DNA from: CAZAKZ01 sp964485695
GTDB taxonomy: Bacteria; Planctomycetota; JAFGQW01
Reading direction: 5' to 3'
Length of the DNA stretch: 12,128 bases
Assembly: GCA_964485695.1 (NCBI GenBank)
Contig: CAZAKZ010000152.1
Location: 1 to 12,128 of the forward strand
Of the stretch, positions 1 to 7,080 are shown in pieces. Under the pieces are notes generated by a model. It saw nothing but the letters and a program-made list of their open reading frames with translations. It was not told the origin of the DNA and searched no databases. The position numbers and the translations under genes were made by a program. Position 1 is the first letter of the stretch. Each line of letters begins with the position of its first letter.

Positions 1-1
1 C

Positions 2-349
2 CTAAATCCTTTGCAGGTACCGAGTTGCGCTGCACGATTCGAACTTACACTCTTTCGATAACGCTGATTGCAGGCATAGAAAAATGCGTTCCGTAGCCGG
101 TCTTCTCTTCTTCGCTTTGAACGGATCGGCGATTGCGGGCTGTTCAGCTGGTGGGGACTGCTGTGCCGAGGCTGTCGCATCACTATCGTTTAAATTGATC
201 GAGCCCGGTGGTCGGTTCAGCTGTTTCTCGAGGGTTTCTTCTGAAGGTGGTGCTTCATAACCCTCATCGAGAATTTCGTACTGAATCGCAACGATGAGCG
301 CCGTGAGTACAACGAGGATGGCCAGAACGGCGAGGCCTCGCGAAACCAT
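2..349 (-). CDS. Small single-pass membrane protein, function unknown
   Basis: A 115-residue protein that I do not recognise. It starts with a short basic end (MVSR) and a strongly hydrophobic stretch at about residues 5-23 (LAVLAILVVLTALIVAI), which should be a signal anchor. An acidic, Pro/Ser/Gln-rich and probably disordered segment covers about 25-78. A basic patch (KAKKRRP) follows, and then a tail of about 28 residues with three cysteines (92, 101, 106) that may form a small folded unit. The likely topology is N-in with the tail outside, which is inferred. Its start lies 113 bp beyond the end of the HEAT-repeat gene on the same strand, so it may be the last gene of that group. There is only a weak purine-rich site (GGAA) before the ATG. 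The TAG stop sits almost at the window edge. The signal anchor supports a real gene; lack of homology keeps confidence moderate. Confidence 0.55.
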   Translation of the reverse strand: MVSRGLAVLAILVVLTALIVAIQYEILDEGYEAPPSEETLEKQLNRPPGSINLNDSDATASAQQSPPAEQPAIADPFKAKKRRPATERIFLCLQSALSKECKFESCSATRYLQRI

Positions 350-462
350 GGCTTATTCCGATCGGCACTAACGACGAAGGCATTACGAGAGACTGACCAC
401 AAAGACGGCTGCTGAGTTCAGCGACTTTGAATAATTCCGCTTGGCTACATTCAGAATTCTCA

Positions 463-2055
463 TTATTTCTTCAATATTTCCTCAACGTCAACAGATGCGT
501 AAACTCGTTTGCCAAGCAGAGACTGGAATGCGTCCTGAAGGGCCGGTTTCAGGTCTTGAAGCAATTCGCGATCGCTGTATGACCCCTTGCTGGCAGATGA
601 CTCCAGCTTCTTGAAAAGACTCAGCAGCATCTTCGTGACTTGAGATTTCTGTTTTTTGTGTTCACCAAGGGCTCTTATCGCTGTTGAACGTGTGCTCTTA
701 TCTCCAGCTTGTGCAAACTTGAAGATGAGTTTTAATGCTTTTGAGCTTTGGACCTTCCCGAGTCCCTCGAGCAGGGCTTGAATCACAACAGGCTTCTTTT
801 TTATTTTGGAATTCTTGAGCGACCTGATGAATGTGGGGGCTACATCTTGCTGGCCTGAATTTCCAAGGGCTCGTATTATGGTCACCTGGATTGCTTCCTC
901 ATCCAGGCTGACCAGCACCTTGCACAGAGCTTTCCGGGCGGATGGCAAATATATATGGCCCGCTATGATCTTCACATTGTATTCGATCTGATCAGTCTTT
1001 CTCTTTTTCCTTGCCAGCTTGAGTCCTTCAACTGCATTTTCAACTTCTTTATGTGCAGCCGAAACATCTGTATATTTCAGGCTCTTGCACATGAGTTCAC
1101 CGGCACGCATTAATTCATTTCTCCGGCTGATTTTCCCATATACACTGATACAGAATCGAGGACCATTTTTAAATCGGATACCAAATAGTGCTCGCCCAAT
1201 GTCGCCCTTTTCTTCCTTGGGGACGCAGAATGTTCCGAGCAAGTCATGACCGTCGGGATGCGAAAATCTGGTGCGTGCCTCCACCTTCTCGTTCAAAGCT
1301 TCAGCATCCATCGCCTTGAATAACGTCGGCTTTCCTGAGCGCTTTACCAGTATCCGGTCTTTGGTGCTGGACTGGATGAACTCGTACATCAAGTTTTCAG
1401 CATCTTTGCATGGTTTCTTTTCAAATTCTGGTGGCAGCCTGTAGGACAATCCCGTACTCAGGTCCATCTCCCGCTTCTCCATGAACGGGTCCAATCCGGA
1501 TTCACCGGGCAGGAGATATGTGCTCATCATCCAGCGCATGATCTTCATTGCCGCCTTGCCGCTGCCTTTTTTATGATATACCGTCAAATCAATGATATGC
1601 CCTCTGGACGTCTCCAGCACAGCGCAGATCATTTCTGTTCTTTTAAAATCCTCGTTATTATCGAGTTTAGTCAACACGAGTATCGCCGATGGTTTTCCAC
1701 CCGCTTTCAGATTTTTGATCGTTTCTATTTCACAACCTGGAAACTGGGTAATAGAACTTTGTGGTAATTCTTCGATGTACTGGTTGAGAGAATCAGCCTT
1801 TGTATCCTCAATGGTGATGGAAAAACACCCGCTTTTGTTGCCATAAAAGCCGGCCACCACACCCTCCAGGGGCTTCTTGGAATCGGATTTCTTGAATCCC
1901 TTCGGAATCCATAGCTCGAAACCAAGATTGTAGTTCTTGAAATAGAGGCCGCGCTTGACCTGTGTTTCGCCCACCGCACAGGCAAGGAATATAAACGAAA
2001 AAATGAGTAGATACATTTTTCCGAACGATTTCTGGATTCTCTGCATAATGGGCAT
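463..2055 (-). CDS. Exported protein with duplicated N-terminal domain and C-terminal HEAT repeats
   Basis: This gives 530 residues from the ATG at 2055, chosen because a near-perfect Shine-Dalgarno lies 6 nt upstream; an in-frame ATG at 2142 has no such site. Residues 1-29 form a signal peptide with a basic start (QRIQKSFGK) and a core (MYLLIFSFIFLACAVG). F23-L24-A25-C26 could be a lipobox, so it may be a lipoprotein. Two similar domains of about 140 residues follow (roughly 37-182 and 198-328). Each opens with a 'G-F/L-x-x-P-x-x-F' segment and ends with a 'VYxK' strand and a long helix. They resemble PsbP/DcrB-like folds, though this is a guess. Residues about 370-515 are helical pairs typical of HEAT repeats (AIQVTIIRALGNSG, RSTAIRALGEHKK), usually protein-binding. 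It is Lys-rich and clearly more AT-rich than the enzyme genes to the right. Partner and role are unknown. Confidence 0.85.
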   Translation of the reverse strand: MPIMQRIQKSFGKMYLLIFSFIFLACAVGETQVKRGLYFKNYNLGFELWIPKGFKKSDSKKPLEGVVAGFYGNKSGCFSITIEDTKADSLNQYIEELPQSSITQFPGCEIETIKNLKAGGKPSAILVLTKLDNNEDFKRTEMICAVLETSRGHIIDLTVYHKKGSGKAAMKIMRWMMSTYLLPGESGLDPFMEKREMDLSTGLSYRLPPEFEKKPCKDAENLMYEFIQSSTKDRILVKRSGKPTLFKAMDAEALNEKVEARTRFSHPDGHDLLGTFCVPKEEKGDIGRALFGIRFKNGPRFCISVYGKISRRNELMRAGELMCKSLKYTDVSAAHKEVENAVEGLKLARKKRKTDQIEYNVKIIAGHIYLPSARKALCKVLVSLDEEAIQVTIIRALGNSGQQDVAPTFIRSLKNSKIKKKPVVIQALLEGLGKVQSSKALKLIFKFAQAGDKSTRSTAIRALGEHKKQKSQVTKMLLSLFKKLESSASKGSYSDRELLQDLKPALQDAFQSLLGKRVYASVDVEEILKK

Positions 2056-2061
2056 GATGGT

Positions 2062-2068
2062 TCCTCCT
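2062..2068 (-). promoter_or_regulatory. Ribosome binding site of the HEAT-repeat gene
   Basis: Read on the minus strand this is AGGAGGA, 6 nt before the ATG at 2055. It is one of the strongest Shine-Dalgarno sequences in the window and settles the start of the HEAT-repeat protein. The longer in-frame form starting at 2142 would place this site inside its coding region. Confidence 0.85.
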
Positions 2069-2075
2069 GCAGTTC

Positions 2076-2110
2076 CTGATTCTTCGACCTCGACGACCTC
2101 GTTCGATGTC
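2076..2110 (-). repeat. 35-bp dispersed repeat, copy A (leader of HEAT-repeat gene)
   Basis: Read on the minus strand, this block matches the plus strand at 8381-8415 in 31 of 35 positions. It includes an exact 17-base core, CGAGGTCGAAGAATCAG (2076-2092). It lies in the 121-bp gap between the secreted beta-sandwich gene and the HEAT gene, ending 7 nt upstream of the Shine-Dalgarno. The four mismatches change first or second codon positions in the only open frame shared by both copies, so protein-level conservation is unlikely. Its function is unknown. Confidence 0.7.
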
Positions 2111-2176
2111 ATGATTGTCCACGATCGGCGTGGAGATGACAAGAGAGAAATCAGACCCGGAAACAGATGTCTTCAA

Positions 2177-3169
2177 TCACGTCGTGATCGTGAAGGAGAA
2201 GGTATTCGAGATCGACTTCACGCCGGACGGAGCGCTGCCCGAGAGGGTCAGGAACGCCGTGTGCAGGCGCAGGCCGATTAGCACCGAAAGGCCGGGCAGG
2301 ATCAGCTTCGCGGTTCCCTTGCCGGCGGCATCCAGGAAGCCGGAATATCCGCTGAACACCGTGGGGAGAGATCCACTGACACTGGCGACCAACAACCCGT
2401 CGGGGCTCAGACCGAGTTTCCGCTGATCGATGGGAATCGGTCCGGTGCCGAGGGAGGTGCCGAGCTGGAACGGAAGCATGGAATCGGCCGGCGCGGTCAG
2501 ATCCAGATTCACGGTGCCCCCCGGTCGGGGTGATCCACTTCCGTTCAGCGAGACAACGGCGCAGGTGAGGCGCATCTTCAAGCCGCGTGCATCCGAGGCC
2601 GCGGCGGTTGTGGCATTGTAGGCGCCGGCGCCCCATGCGATGATCCGCCAGTAATTGAGTGTCAGGTTCGATTCCTGCCTGTCCGTGGTGGAGGTGGCGC
2701 CAACGAGCGTCCCGCCCTGGTAACGGAGCTCCACCGTGAGATGATCGATGCCGTTGTAGGTGAACGGCCGGGTGAGCTTGATGGGGCTCCACTGATTTGC
2801 AGTCCGGGTAAATGTGATCGCACCCGCCGGAATGACGATCTGGGGATTGGGTATGTTCGTGGCGAACGTGGTGCTCGGCGGCATGAGAGTCGTATGGCTC
2901 ATGCTCATTTCGAACATCGTAGCTTTGAACACGACCGAAGAACAGGGTGCGAAGGCCACGTCCGTGATCAGACAGGCCTTTCCGCCCAGGAGCGAGGACG
3001 GCGCCACGAGCTGGTAGCGGTAGACGCCGGAAGCGGTGGACCAGTTCGGATTGAACTGGATGTGGTTACACGACCCCGTGCCGGGCGTGTTGGAAGGAAC
3101 GTAGATCTCGTCCGCCCGGATCCCGCTGGCCATGGCGAAGACGAGAGCGACCGTCAGTATGGGCCTCAT
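2177..3169 (-). CDS. Secreted beta-sandwich protein of planctomycete type
   Basis: A protein of 330 residues from the ATG at 3169, which has GGAG 6 nt upstream. The in-frame ATG four codons earlier has its GGAG only one or two bases away, too close. Residues 1-19 are a signal peptide (MRPILTVALVFAMASGIRA) with likely cleavage before DEIYV. The mature part is beta-rich and Thr/Ser/Gly-rich. Residues 20-203 form a first domain with four cysteines (34, 66, 76, 203) that could pair outside the cell. Residues about 204-330 form a compact module with GSPRPGGTVNLDL, SLGTGPIPID, FSGYSGFLDAAGKG, LIGLRLHTAF and APSGVKSISNTFSF. I recall this pattern as a recurring C-terminal domain in exported planctomycete proteins. 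No catalytic motif is visible; a surface, adhesive or structural role is inferred. It is followed by the HEAT gene on the same strand. Confidence 0.85.
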   Translation of the reverse strand: MRPILTVALVFAMASGIRADEIYVPSNTPGTGSCNHIQFNPNWSTASGVYRYQLVAPSSLLGGKACLITDVAFAPCSSVVFKATMFEMSMSHTTLMPPSTTFATNIPNPQIVIPAGAITFTRTANQWSPIKLTRPFTYNGIDHLTVELRYQGGTLVGATSTTDRQESNLTLNYWRIIAWGAGAYNATTAAASDARGLKMRLTCAVVSLNGSGSPRPGGTVNLDLTAPADSMLPFQLGTSLGTGPIPIDQRKLGLSPDGLLVASVSGSLPTVFSGYSGFLDAAGKGTAKLILPGLSVLIGLRLHTAFLTLSGSAPSGVKSISNTFSFTITT

Positions 3170-3175
3170 GTCCGA

Positions 3176-3179
3176 CTCC
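3176..3179 (-). promoter_or_regulatory. Ribosome binding site of the secreted beta-sandwich gene
   Basis: This reads GGAG on the minus strand, 6 nt before the ATG at 3169. It favours that start over the in-frame ATG at 3181, and it places the signal peptide directly at the N-terminus. Confidence 0.65.
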
Positions 3180-3210
3180 ATTCTCCGGAACGGATGGCGA
3201 TCTCCTTGAA

Positions 3211-3256
3211 GAGCGAGGTGGATTACCTGAGCCTTATTTTACCTGACCGGAGCGAG
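3211..3256 (-). promoter_or_regulatory. Nested direct repeats and candidate -10 upstream of the secreted protein gene
   Basis: On the plus strand two different words are each repeated directly and nested. GAGCGAG lies at 3211-3217 and 3250-3256; TTACCTGA lies at 3223-3230 and 3239-3246, a 16-bp period. Between them, on the minus strand, is TAAAAT (3241-3236), a good -10 hexamer about 67 nt before the ATG, but there is no matching TTGACA-like -35. The arrangement looks like an operator or activator site rather than a plain housekeeping promoter. A related word (TAACCTG followed by GCCGG) lies at 6918-6930 upstream of the sigma gene. Confidence 0.4.
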
Positions 3257-3330
3257 TTTACCGTATATCGCAATTTTCTGATCCCATTGAATTTCGGCGC
3301 AGCCACTACAATATTTTGATACGTAACGGG

Positions 3331-6300
3331 TTACACGCCCTTCAACCTGATCATAACCGTCTGCTTGGCGCCGGAGGTGATCCTGACTGTCTTCTTCCAT
3401 GGCTTGTATCCAGGGGCGGTCACCTGGATGACGTATTCGCCGGGGAGAAGTTTCAACGGGGGTAGCTTCCCTTCCGCATCCGTCAGGGACAGCATTCGTC
3501 TGGCTTTTTTCGAAAACTGGATCGCCTTGGCGCGTGTCGGAGGCTGGTTTGCACGCATGCGCTCCCGCGAGTAGGTAAGCCTCATTTCGAGCCAGGTGTG
3601 GTCAAGGGCGAATCCTGCGCCGTCGGTCCGCACAATCCTCACGTTCGCACCCTGAATCGGCTTCTCGTCGTTATTCGTGACCAGAACTTCGACCCGGGTG
3701 AACGGCCGGACCACGAGTTTGACCTCTTGCCTCGGCCCGGTTCGCGTGACGACCTGAAGAGCTCCACCATAGCGCGCACCGGACCGCCTTGTCTCCCCGT
3801 ATAGCACCAGCTTGCCTACCGGAAGCGACCGGATCTCGAAACGTCCGTGCTGGTCCGTCCTCATTCTGCGCACCTTCTTCGGCGGATCGACATCGAGATG
3901 CCACACCTCCACCGATGAGGACGTATCAGCGCGACCTGACGGGATCTGCACGACGCCGAAGAGGGTGGCACCTCTCGATACCACCAGCAGCACGGGAGCT
4001 GCCGCACCGACCTCCGGAAGCTCCACGGATCCGGCGGTCGACCGCTGTCCATCGGGCGACAGTGCGGCGAGCTCGTACCTACCTGGCTGCAGCTGTAGCG
4101 AGAACCGCCCTCCCAGGTCGGCGAAAACGCCGCTCGGACGGGTCGATCGGGTGGGCCGGGGCGGCTCGGTTCCCCCGGGCCCGGAGAGCATGGCGCCCTC
4201 TATCGAGAATTCCGTCACCGGTCGACCCGAGGCTTCGTACACCACCTGTCCGGTGACGGTCTTTATTCTGTGCAAAGTGAAGACGAGACCTGAGCGCTCC
4301 CCCTCGATCTTGCCGACGGTCGCGGTGCTGAAGCCCGCTTTGCTCACTCGTATCATGTACGAGACTTCCACATCGCTCAGTCCTTCGACCTTGAACATTC
4401 CCTGCGCGTCGGTGAAGGCCCACCACCGCATTTGTTGAAGGCGGTATGAGGCATTGCCATAAGGAGGAAACATCGCCGTCCAGATCGCTGCCCCAACGAC
4501 CGGCACACCATCGCCATCGACGACCCTGCCCGAGATGGCCTGCCCCACCGAGAGGGACACGTTCGCCTGGGTGCACCGTCCGCTCGAGACCTGCACTCGA
4601 TCAAGCCGCGCATGAGCGAACCGCGATTGAGACGTGCCGAGACGTCCTGCCGGTACCACCTCGATGCGGTAGGTCCCTTCTGGAACGCCGTCGATGTCAT
4701 ACCGGCCGTCCGTCCTCGAGTAGACGCTCCGCCGGCTGAAGTAATAGGTGTCGCGGGTCGCAGGATTGAACGCCGGTACATCGAGCAGGACCTGCGCCGA
4801 ATCGACGGGCTCTCCGCGATCGTCGGTGATACGACCGGAAATCGAGCCGCCGCGTTTCAGGTGAATAACGATACCCGTCTTTTCTTCTCCAATCCCGAAG
4901 GACATCGGCGGCGTGGCGGCCCAGGCAAGCCCCGGCTTGTGCGCGTAGAGTGGCCGCTTCGGAATAACGGAATCGTGCGAGGACCGCGTGGTGACCTCGA
5001 ACCTCCCCCGCTCGTCGGTGATCGTACGTTCTGAGCCGGCCATGATGGAAAACTCGTCCTGGACACGCATGGAAAGCGGCGACGTGCCCACGAAAGCCCC
5101 TGCCACCGGATTGCCATCCGGCCCGAGAACACGCCCGGTCAGCACGGTCCCGCGCAAAACCTGGAAGTCTTGCACGATCCTGGATCCGATGCCCTTGGAA
5201 GCGAACACCAAACCACTGCCGTACTGAACGTACCCTCTCGCCCGTACGATTGCTGAAGCCGATTCGTGGAGGCTCACGGCGGCCAGCTCATAGCGGCCGC
5301 CTTCTTCGGTCATGCATCGCTTGCGGCGGTTGTTCCAGAGGTAGACTTCTGCCCCGGATACGCCTCGACCGGATCCCTTATCGATGACCCGGCCCTCAAG
5401 GTCGTAGCCGCTGCCCACGACCAGATCCCTCACCGTCTCCCGATCAATAAAGATCTCCACATCATTAGACCTCGAGCAGGCCTGCCTCCCGTCAGTGAGC
5501 ATAGCGTTCACATGATAACGCCCCGGAGCCAGCGCCTCGAATCGATACGCACCCGTCTGGTCCGTGTGTGATACTGCGGTCGGCGGCCTCCGGAGCGCGT
5601 ATCTATCATTCAGCGCATCCGCAAGCGTTTCGGCATAGACAGCCACGGTCGCATCGATGCCGGGCGATCCGTCTCTGGCAATGAAAACTCCGCCACGCAG
5701 GACGCCCGGTTTGCCGAGGACGAAATCCATGCGCGTGAAAGGATTGGCGAAACACCGCCTGGAATTGTGGCGGGCCGCGGAGGCCTCGACCACGGAGCGG
5801 TCCTCCAGCGGTTTCAGAACATACCGGCCGCGCTCGTCCGTGCGGGTAGAGATCAACTCCTTCAGCTCAACCGCGCCTGGTGAGAACCGGAACGCCCGGA
5901 CCGTGGCATTTGGAATGGGCACACGATTCTGATCCGTGACCACGCCGACGATGGAGCCCCGGGCAGGCTCGAGCGAGATTGGCGCGGCCTGCGCCTCGGG
6001 TTCCTTCTCTGCGACCTTGGCGGCCACTTCGACCTCTTTGCCCGGGGCCGATTCAGACTCTGCAGCTTTCTCATTGGTCGTCGGTGTTGACTTGACGGTC
6101 TCACTGCCGGGCAGATCGACCTTGTCGTCCCGAGGCCAGAACGCATACGCTACACCGAGGGCAGCGATGACGGCTATCCCGATCTTCACCTTGGTGCTCA
6201 TGATGAGTGCTCCGGTAAGGAGGGATGCTGTTGCGGCACCCGCGGCGACTTCCGACGAGGCCCTGGCGATCAGCGGCAACAGCGCCGTACACCAGCTCTT

Positions 6301-6798
6301 TCGGCCACCGAATTCGCGGTCGAGGCGGGCGCGTAGTTTCTGGAGGCCGCGACGAAGGCGGCCCTCGACTGCCTGGCTCGAAACACCAAGGAGTGCGGAG
6401 ATCTCTCGCGGCGGCAGGTTCTCGAAATACCGGTAGAGGATGGCCGAGCGGTACGGCTCCTCGAGCGAGAAAACAGCTCGTGTGACCTGGATCCGTGCTT
6501 CTTCCCGCTCCTGGATTTCACCGACCGACGGAATCCGTTCCGACCTGGCGACAGCTCGTTCACGTTTCTTCTGGTGGGCGTTCGCCCGGTACCGCATGAA
6601 GGCCAGGTTCCGTACCACCCGACGCAGCCAGGATCGTGAGGCTCCGGACTTCATCCGGGGAGTCTCCAGAACCTTGACCCATGCATCCTGGACAACGTCC
6701 TGGGCCGAGTCTTCATCCAGGACCAGACGATGCGCAAGATCACGTATCCAGGCGTCTTGAGCCAGGAGATCCTTCAGAACGTACTGCCGGTATTTCAT
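3331..6798 (-). CDS. ECF-type sigma-70 factor fused via a membrane helix to nine carboxypeptidase-regulatory-like domains
   Basis: A protein of 1155 residues from the ATG at 6798. An in-frame ATG at 6855 would add 19 unconserved-looking residues; neither has a clear Shine-Dalgarno. Residues about 15-80 are sigma region 2 (EDSAQDVVQDAWVKVLE, SWLRRVVRNLAFMRYR). Residues about 109-163 are region 4 with the helix-turn-helix (LPPREISALLGVSSQAVEGRLRRGLQKLR). A hydrophobic helix follows at about 202-221 (KIGIAVIAALGVAYAFW), with lysines before it and acidic residues after it, so the rest should lie outside the cytoplasm. An Ala/Glu/Lys-rich linker (222-279) leads to nine repeats starting near 280, 365, 465, 552, 651, 754, 847, 945 and 1035. 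Most show 'GxVxDxxGxPVxxAxV ... TDxxGRYxxxxLxxGxY', the CarboxypepD_reg/prealbumin-like fold. I recall such sigma fusions in planctomycetes. The ligand, and how the sigma part is released or works at the membrane, are unknown. Confidence 0.9.
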   Translation of the reverse strand: MKYRQYVLKDLLAQDAWIRDLAHRLVLDEDSAQDVVQDAWVKVLETPRMKSGASRSWLRRVVRNLAFMRYRANAHQKKRERAVARSERIPSVGEIQEREEARIQVTRAVFSLEEPYRSAILYRYFENLPPREISALLGVSSQAVEGRLRRGLQKLRARLDREFGGRKSWCTALLPLIARASSEVAAGAATASLLTGALIMSTKVKIGIAVIAALGVAYAFWPRDDKVDLPGSETVKSTPTTNEKAAESESAPGKEVEVAAKVAEKEPEAQAAPISLEPARGSIVGVVTDQNRVPIPNATVRAFRFSPGAVELKELISTRTDERGRYVLKPLEDRSVVEASAARHNSRRCFANPFTRMDFVLGKPGVLRGGVFIARDGSPGIDATVAVYAETLADALNDRYALRRPPTAVSHTDQTGAYRFEALAPGRYHVNAMLTDGRQACSRSNDVEIFIDRETVRDLVVGSGYDLEGRVIDKGSGRGVSGAEVYLWNNRRKRCMTEEGGRYELAAVSLHESASAIVRARGYVQYGSGLVFASKGIGSRIVQDFQVLRGTVLTGRVLGPDGNPVAGAFVGTSPLSMRVQDEFSIMAGSERTITDERGRFEVTTRSSHDSVIPKRPLYAHKPGLAWAATPPMSFGIGEEKTGIVIHLKRGGSISGRITDDRGEPVDSAQVLLDVPAFNPATRDTYYFSRRSVYSRTDGRYDIDGVPEGTYRIEVVPAGRLGTSQSRFAHARLDRVQVSSGRCTQANVSLSVGQAISGRVVDGDGVPVVGAAIWTAMFPPYGNASYRLQQMRWWAFTDAQGMFKVEGLSDVEVSYMIRVSKAGFSTATVGKIEGERSGLVFTLHRIKTVTGQVVYEASGRPVTEFSIEGAMLSGPGGTEPPRPTRSTRPSGVFADLGGRFSLQLQPGRYELAALSPDGQRSTAGSVELPEVGAAAPVLLVVSRGATLFGVVQIPSGRADTSSSVEVWHLDVDPPKKVRRMRTDQHGRFEIRSLPVGKLVLYGETRRSGARYGGALQVVTRTGPRQEVKLVVRPFTRVEVLVTNNDEKPIQGANVRIVRTDGAGFALDHTWLEMRLTYSRERMRANQPPTRAKAIQFSKKARRMLSLTDAEGKLPPLKLLPGEYVIQVTAPGYKPWKKTVRITSGAKQTVMIRLKGV
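6199..6213 (-). promoter_or_regulatory. Possible internal translation start inside the sigma fusion gene
   Basis: On the minus strand GGAG (6213-6210) lies 8 nt before an in-frame ATG (6201-6199), residue 200 of the fusion. Translation from here would give a protein starting MSTKVKIGIAVIAALGVAYAFW, a textbook signal anchor followed by all nine beta domains and lacking the sigma part. The real starts at 6798 or 6855 have no comparable ribosome site. It could be chance. Confidence 0.3.
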
Positions 6799-6965
6799 GG
6801 TGTCAGAAGGTTGAATGCCGTCATGAGGAGAAACCCGACAACTCGAAGCACTCATATTTCATTATGCCCGGGACGGCGGAAAGGGTGGAGAAGAATCGCA
6901 GTCGGGTGGATACCGAGTAACCTGTGCCGGACAAAGAGATTAGATAGATTGGCCGGGAGGGACGA

Positions 6966-7022
6966 ATGGCTTTGGATCTGCAATCAGATCATATAGGGGC
7001 AGATACGCTCAGCCGGTATTGA
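6966..7022 (+). CDS. Possible 18-residue small ORF or leader peptide
   Basis: The ATG at 6966 is preceded by GGGAGG (6955-6960) at 5 nt spacing, and the frame runs 18 codons (MALDLQSDHIGADTLSRY) to TGA. It lies about 200 bp upstream of the LamG-like gene on the same strand and contains the inverted repeat 6975-6990. The support is only the ribosome site. It may be a leader peptide, or chance in a purine-rich spacer. Confidence 0.2.
   Translation: MALDLQSDHIGADTLSRY
6975..6990. repeat. Inverted repeat, possible operator
   Basis: The sequence is GATCTG-CAAT-CAGATC: perfect 6-bp arms around a 4-bp centre. It lies in the divergent region upstream of the LamG-like gene. It is too short and lacks a T-run, so it is not a terminator. 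A dimeric regulator site is possible. Confidence 0.4.
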
Positions 7023-7074
7023 ATCATCTGATCGATCCTTTCAAAAACCAGGGCCTTGGGATCAAGACCGGAGA

Positions 7075-7080
7075 TATAAT
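7075..7080 (+). promoter_or_regulatory. Candidate -10 hexamer for the LamG-like gene
   Basis: A perfect TATAAT lies about 140 nt before the ATG at 7219. No TTGACA-like -35 is seen 16-18 bp upstream (7051-7058 is GC-rich). It may instead be the spacer and start of the tiny frame at 7079, which has GGAG at 7070-7073. Confidence 0.3.

Noticed and set aside
34..60. tRNA T-loop-like word (GTTCGAATC on the minus strand is approximated here)
   Set aside because: No matching acceptor, D or anticodon arms could be folded around it, and it lies inside the reading frame of the small membrane protein.
411..422. Palindrome GCTGAGTTCAGC
   Set aside because: Arms of only 5 bp with a 2-base centre and no T-run; too weak to call a terminator or operator.
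2056..2142. Longer N-terminus for the HEAT-repeat protein (start at 2142 or 2112)
   Set aside because: A strong Shine-Dalgarno sits right before the ATG at 2055, and that start puts the signal peptide at the N-terminus; the longer forms bury it.
3288..3300. 13-mer TGAATTTCGGCGC also found at 8108-8120
   Set aside because: One copy is intergenic and one is coding; a shared 13-mer is expected by chance in a window this size and the match does not extend.
3323..3334. Inverted repeat GTAACGGGTTAC over the sigma fusion stop codon
   Set aside because: A 5-bp arm with a 2-base centre cannot form a useful hairpin and there is no T-run.
3789..4438. Plus-strand open frames opposite the sigma fusion
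   Set aside because: They are Arg/Pro/Ser-rich antisense shadows of a high-GC gene, with no ribosome site and no recognisable domain.
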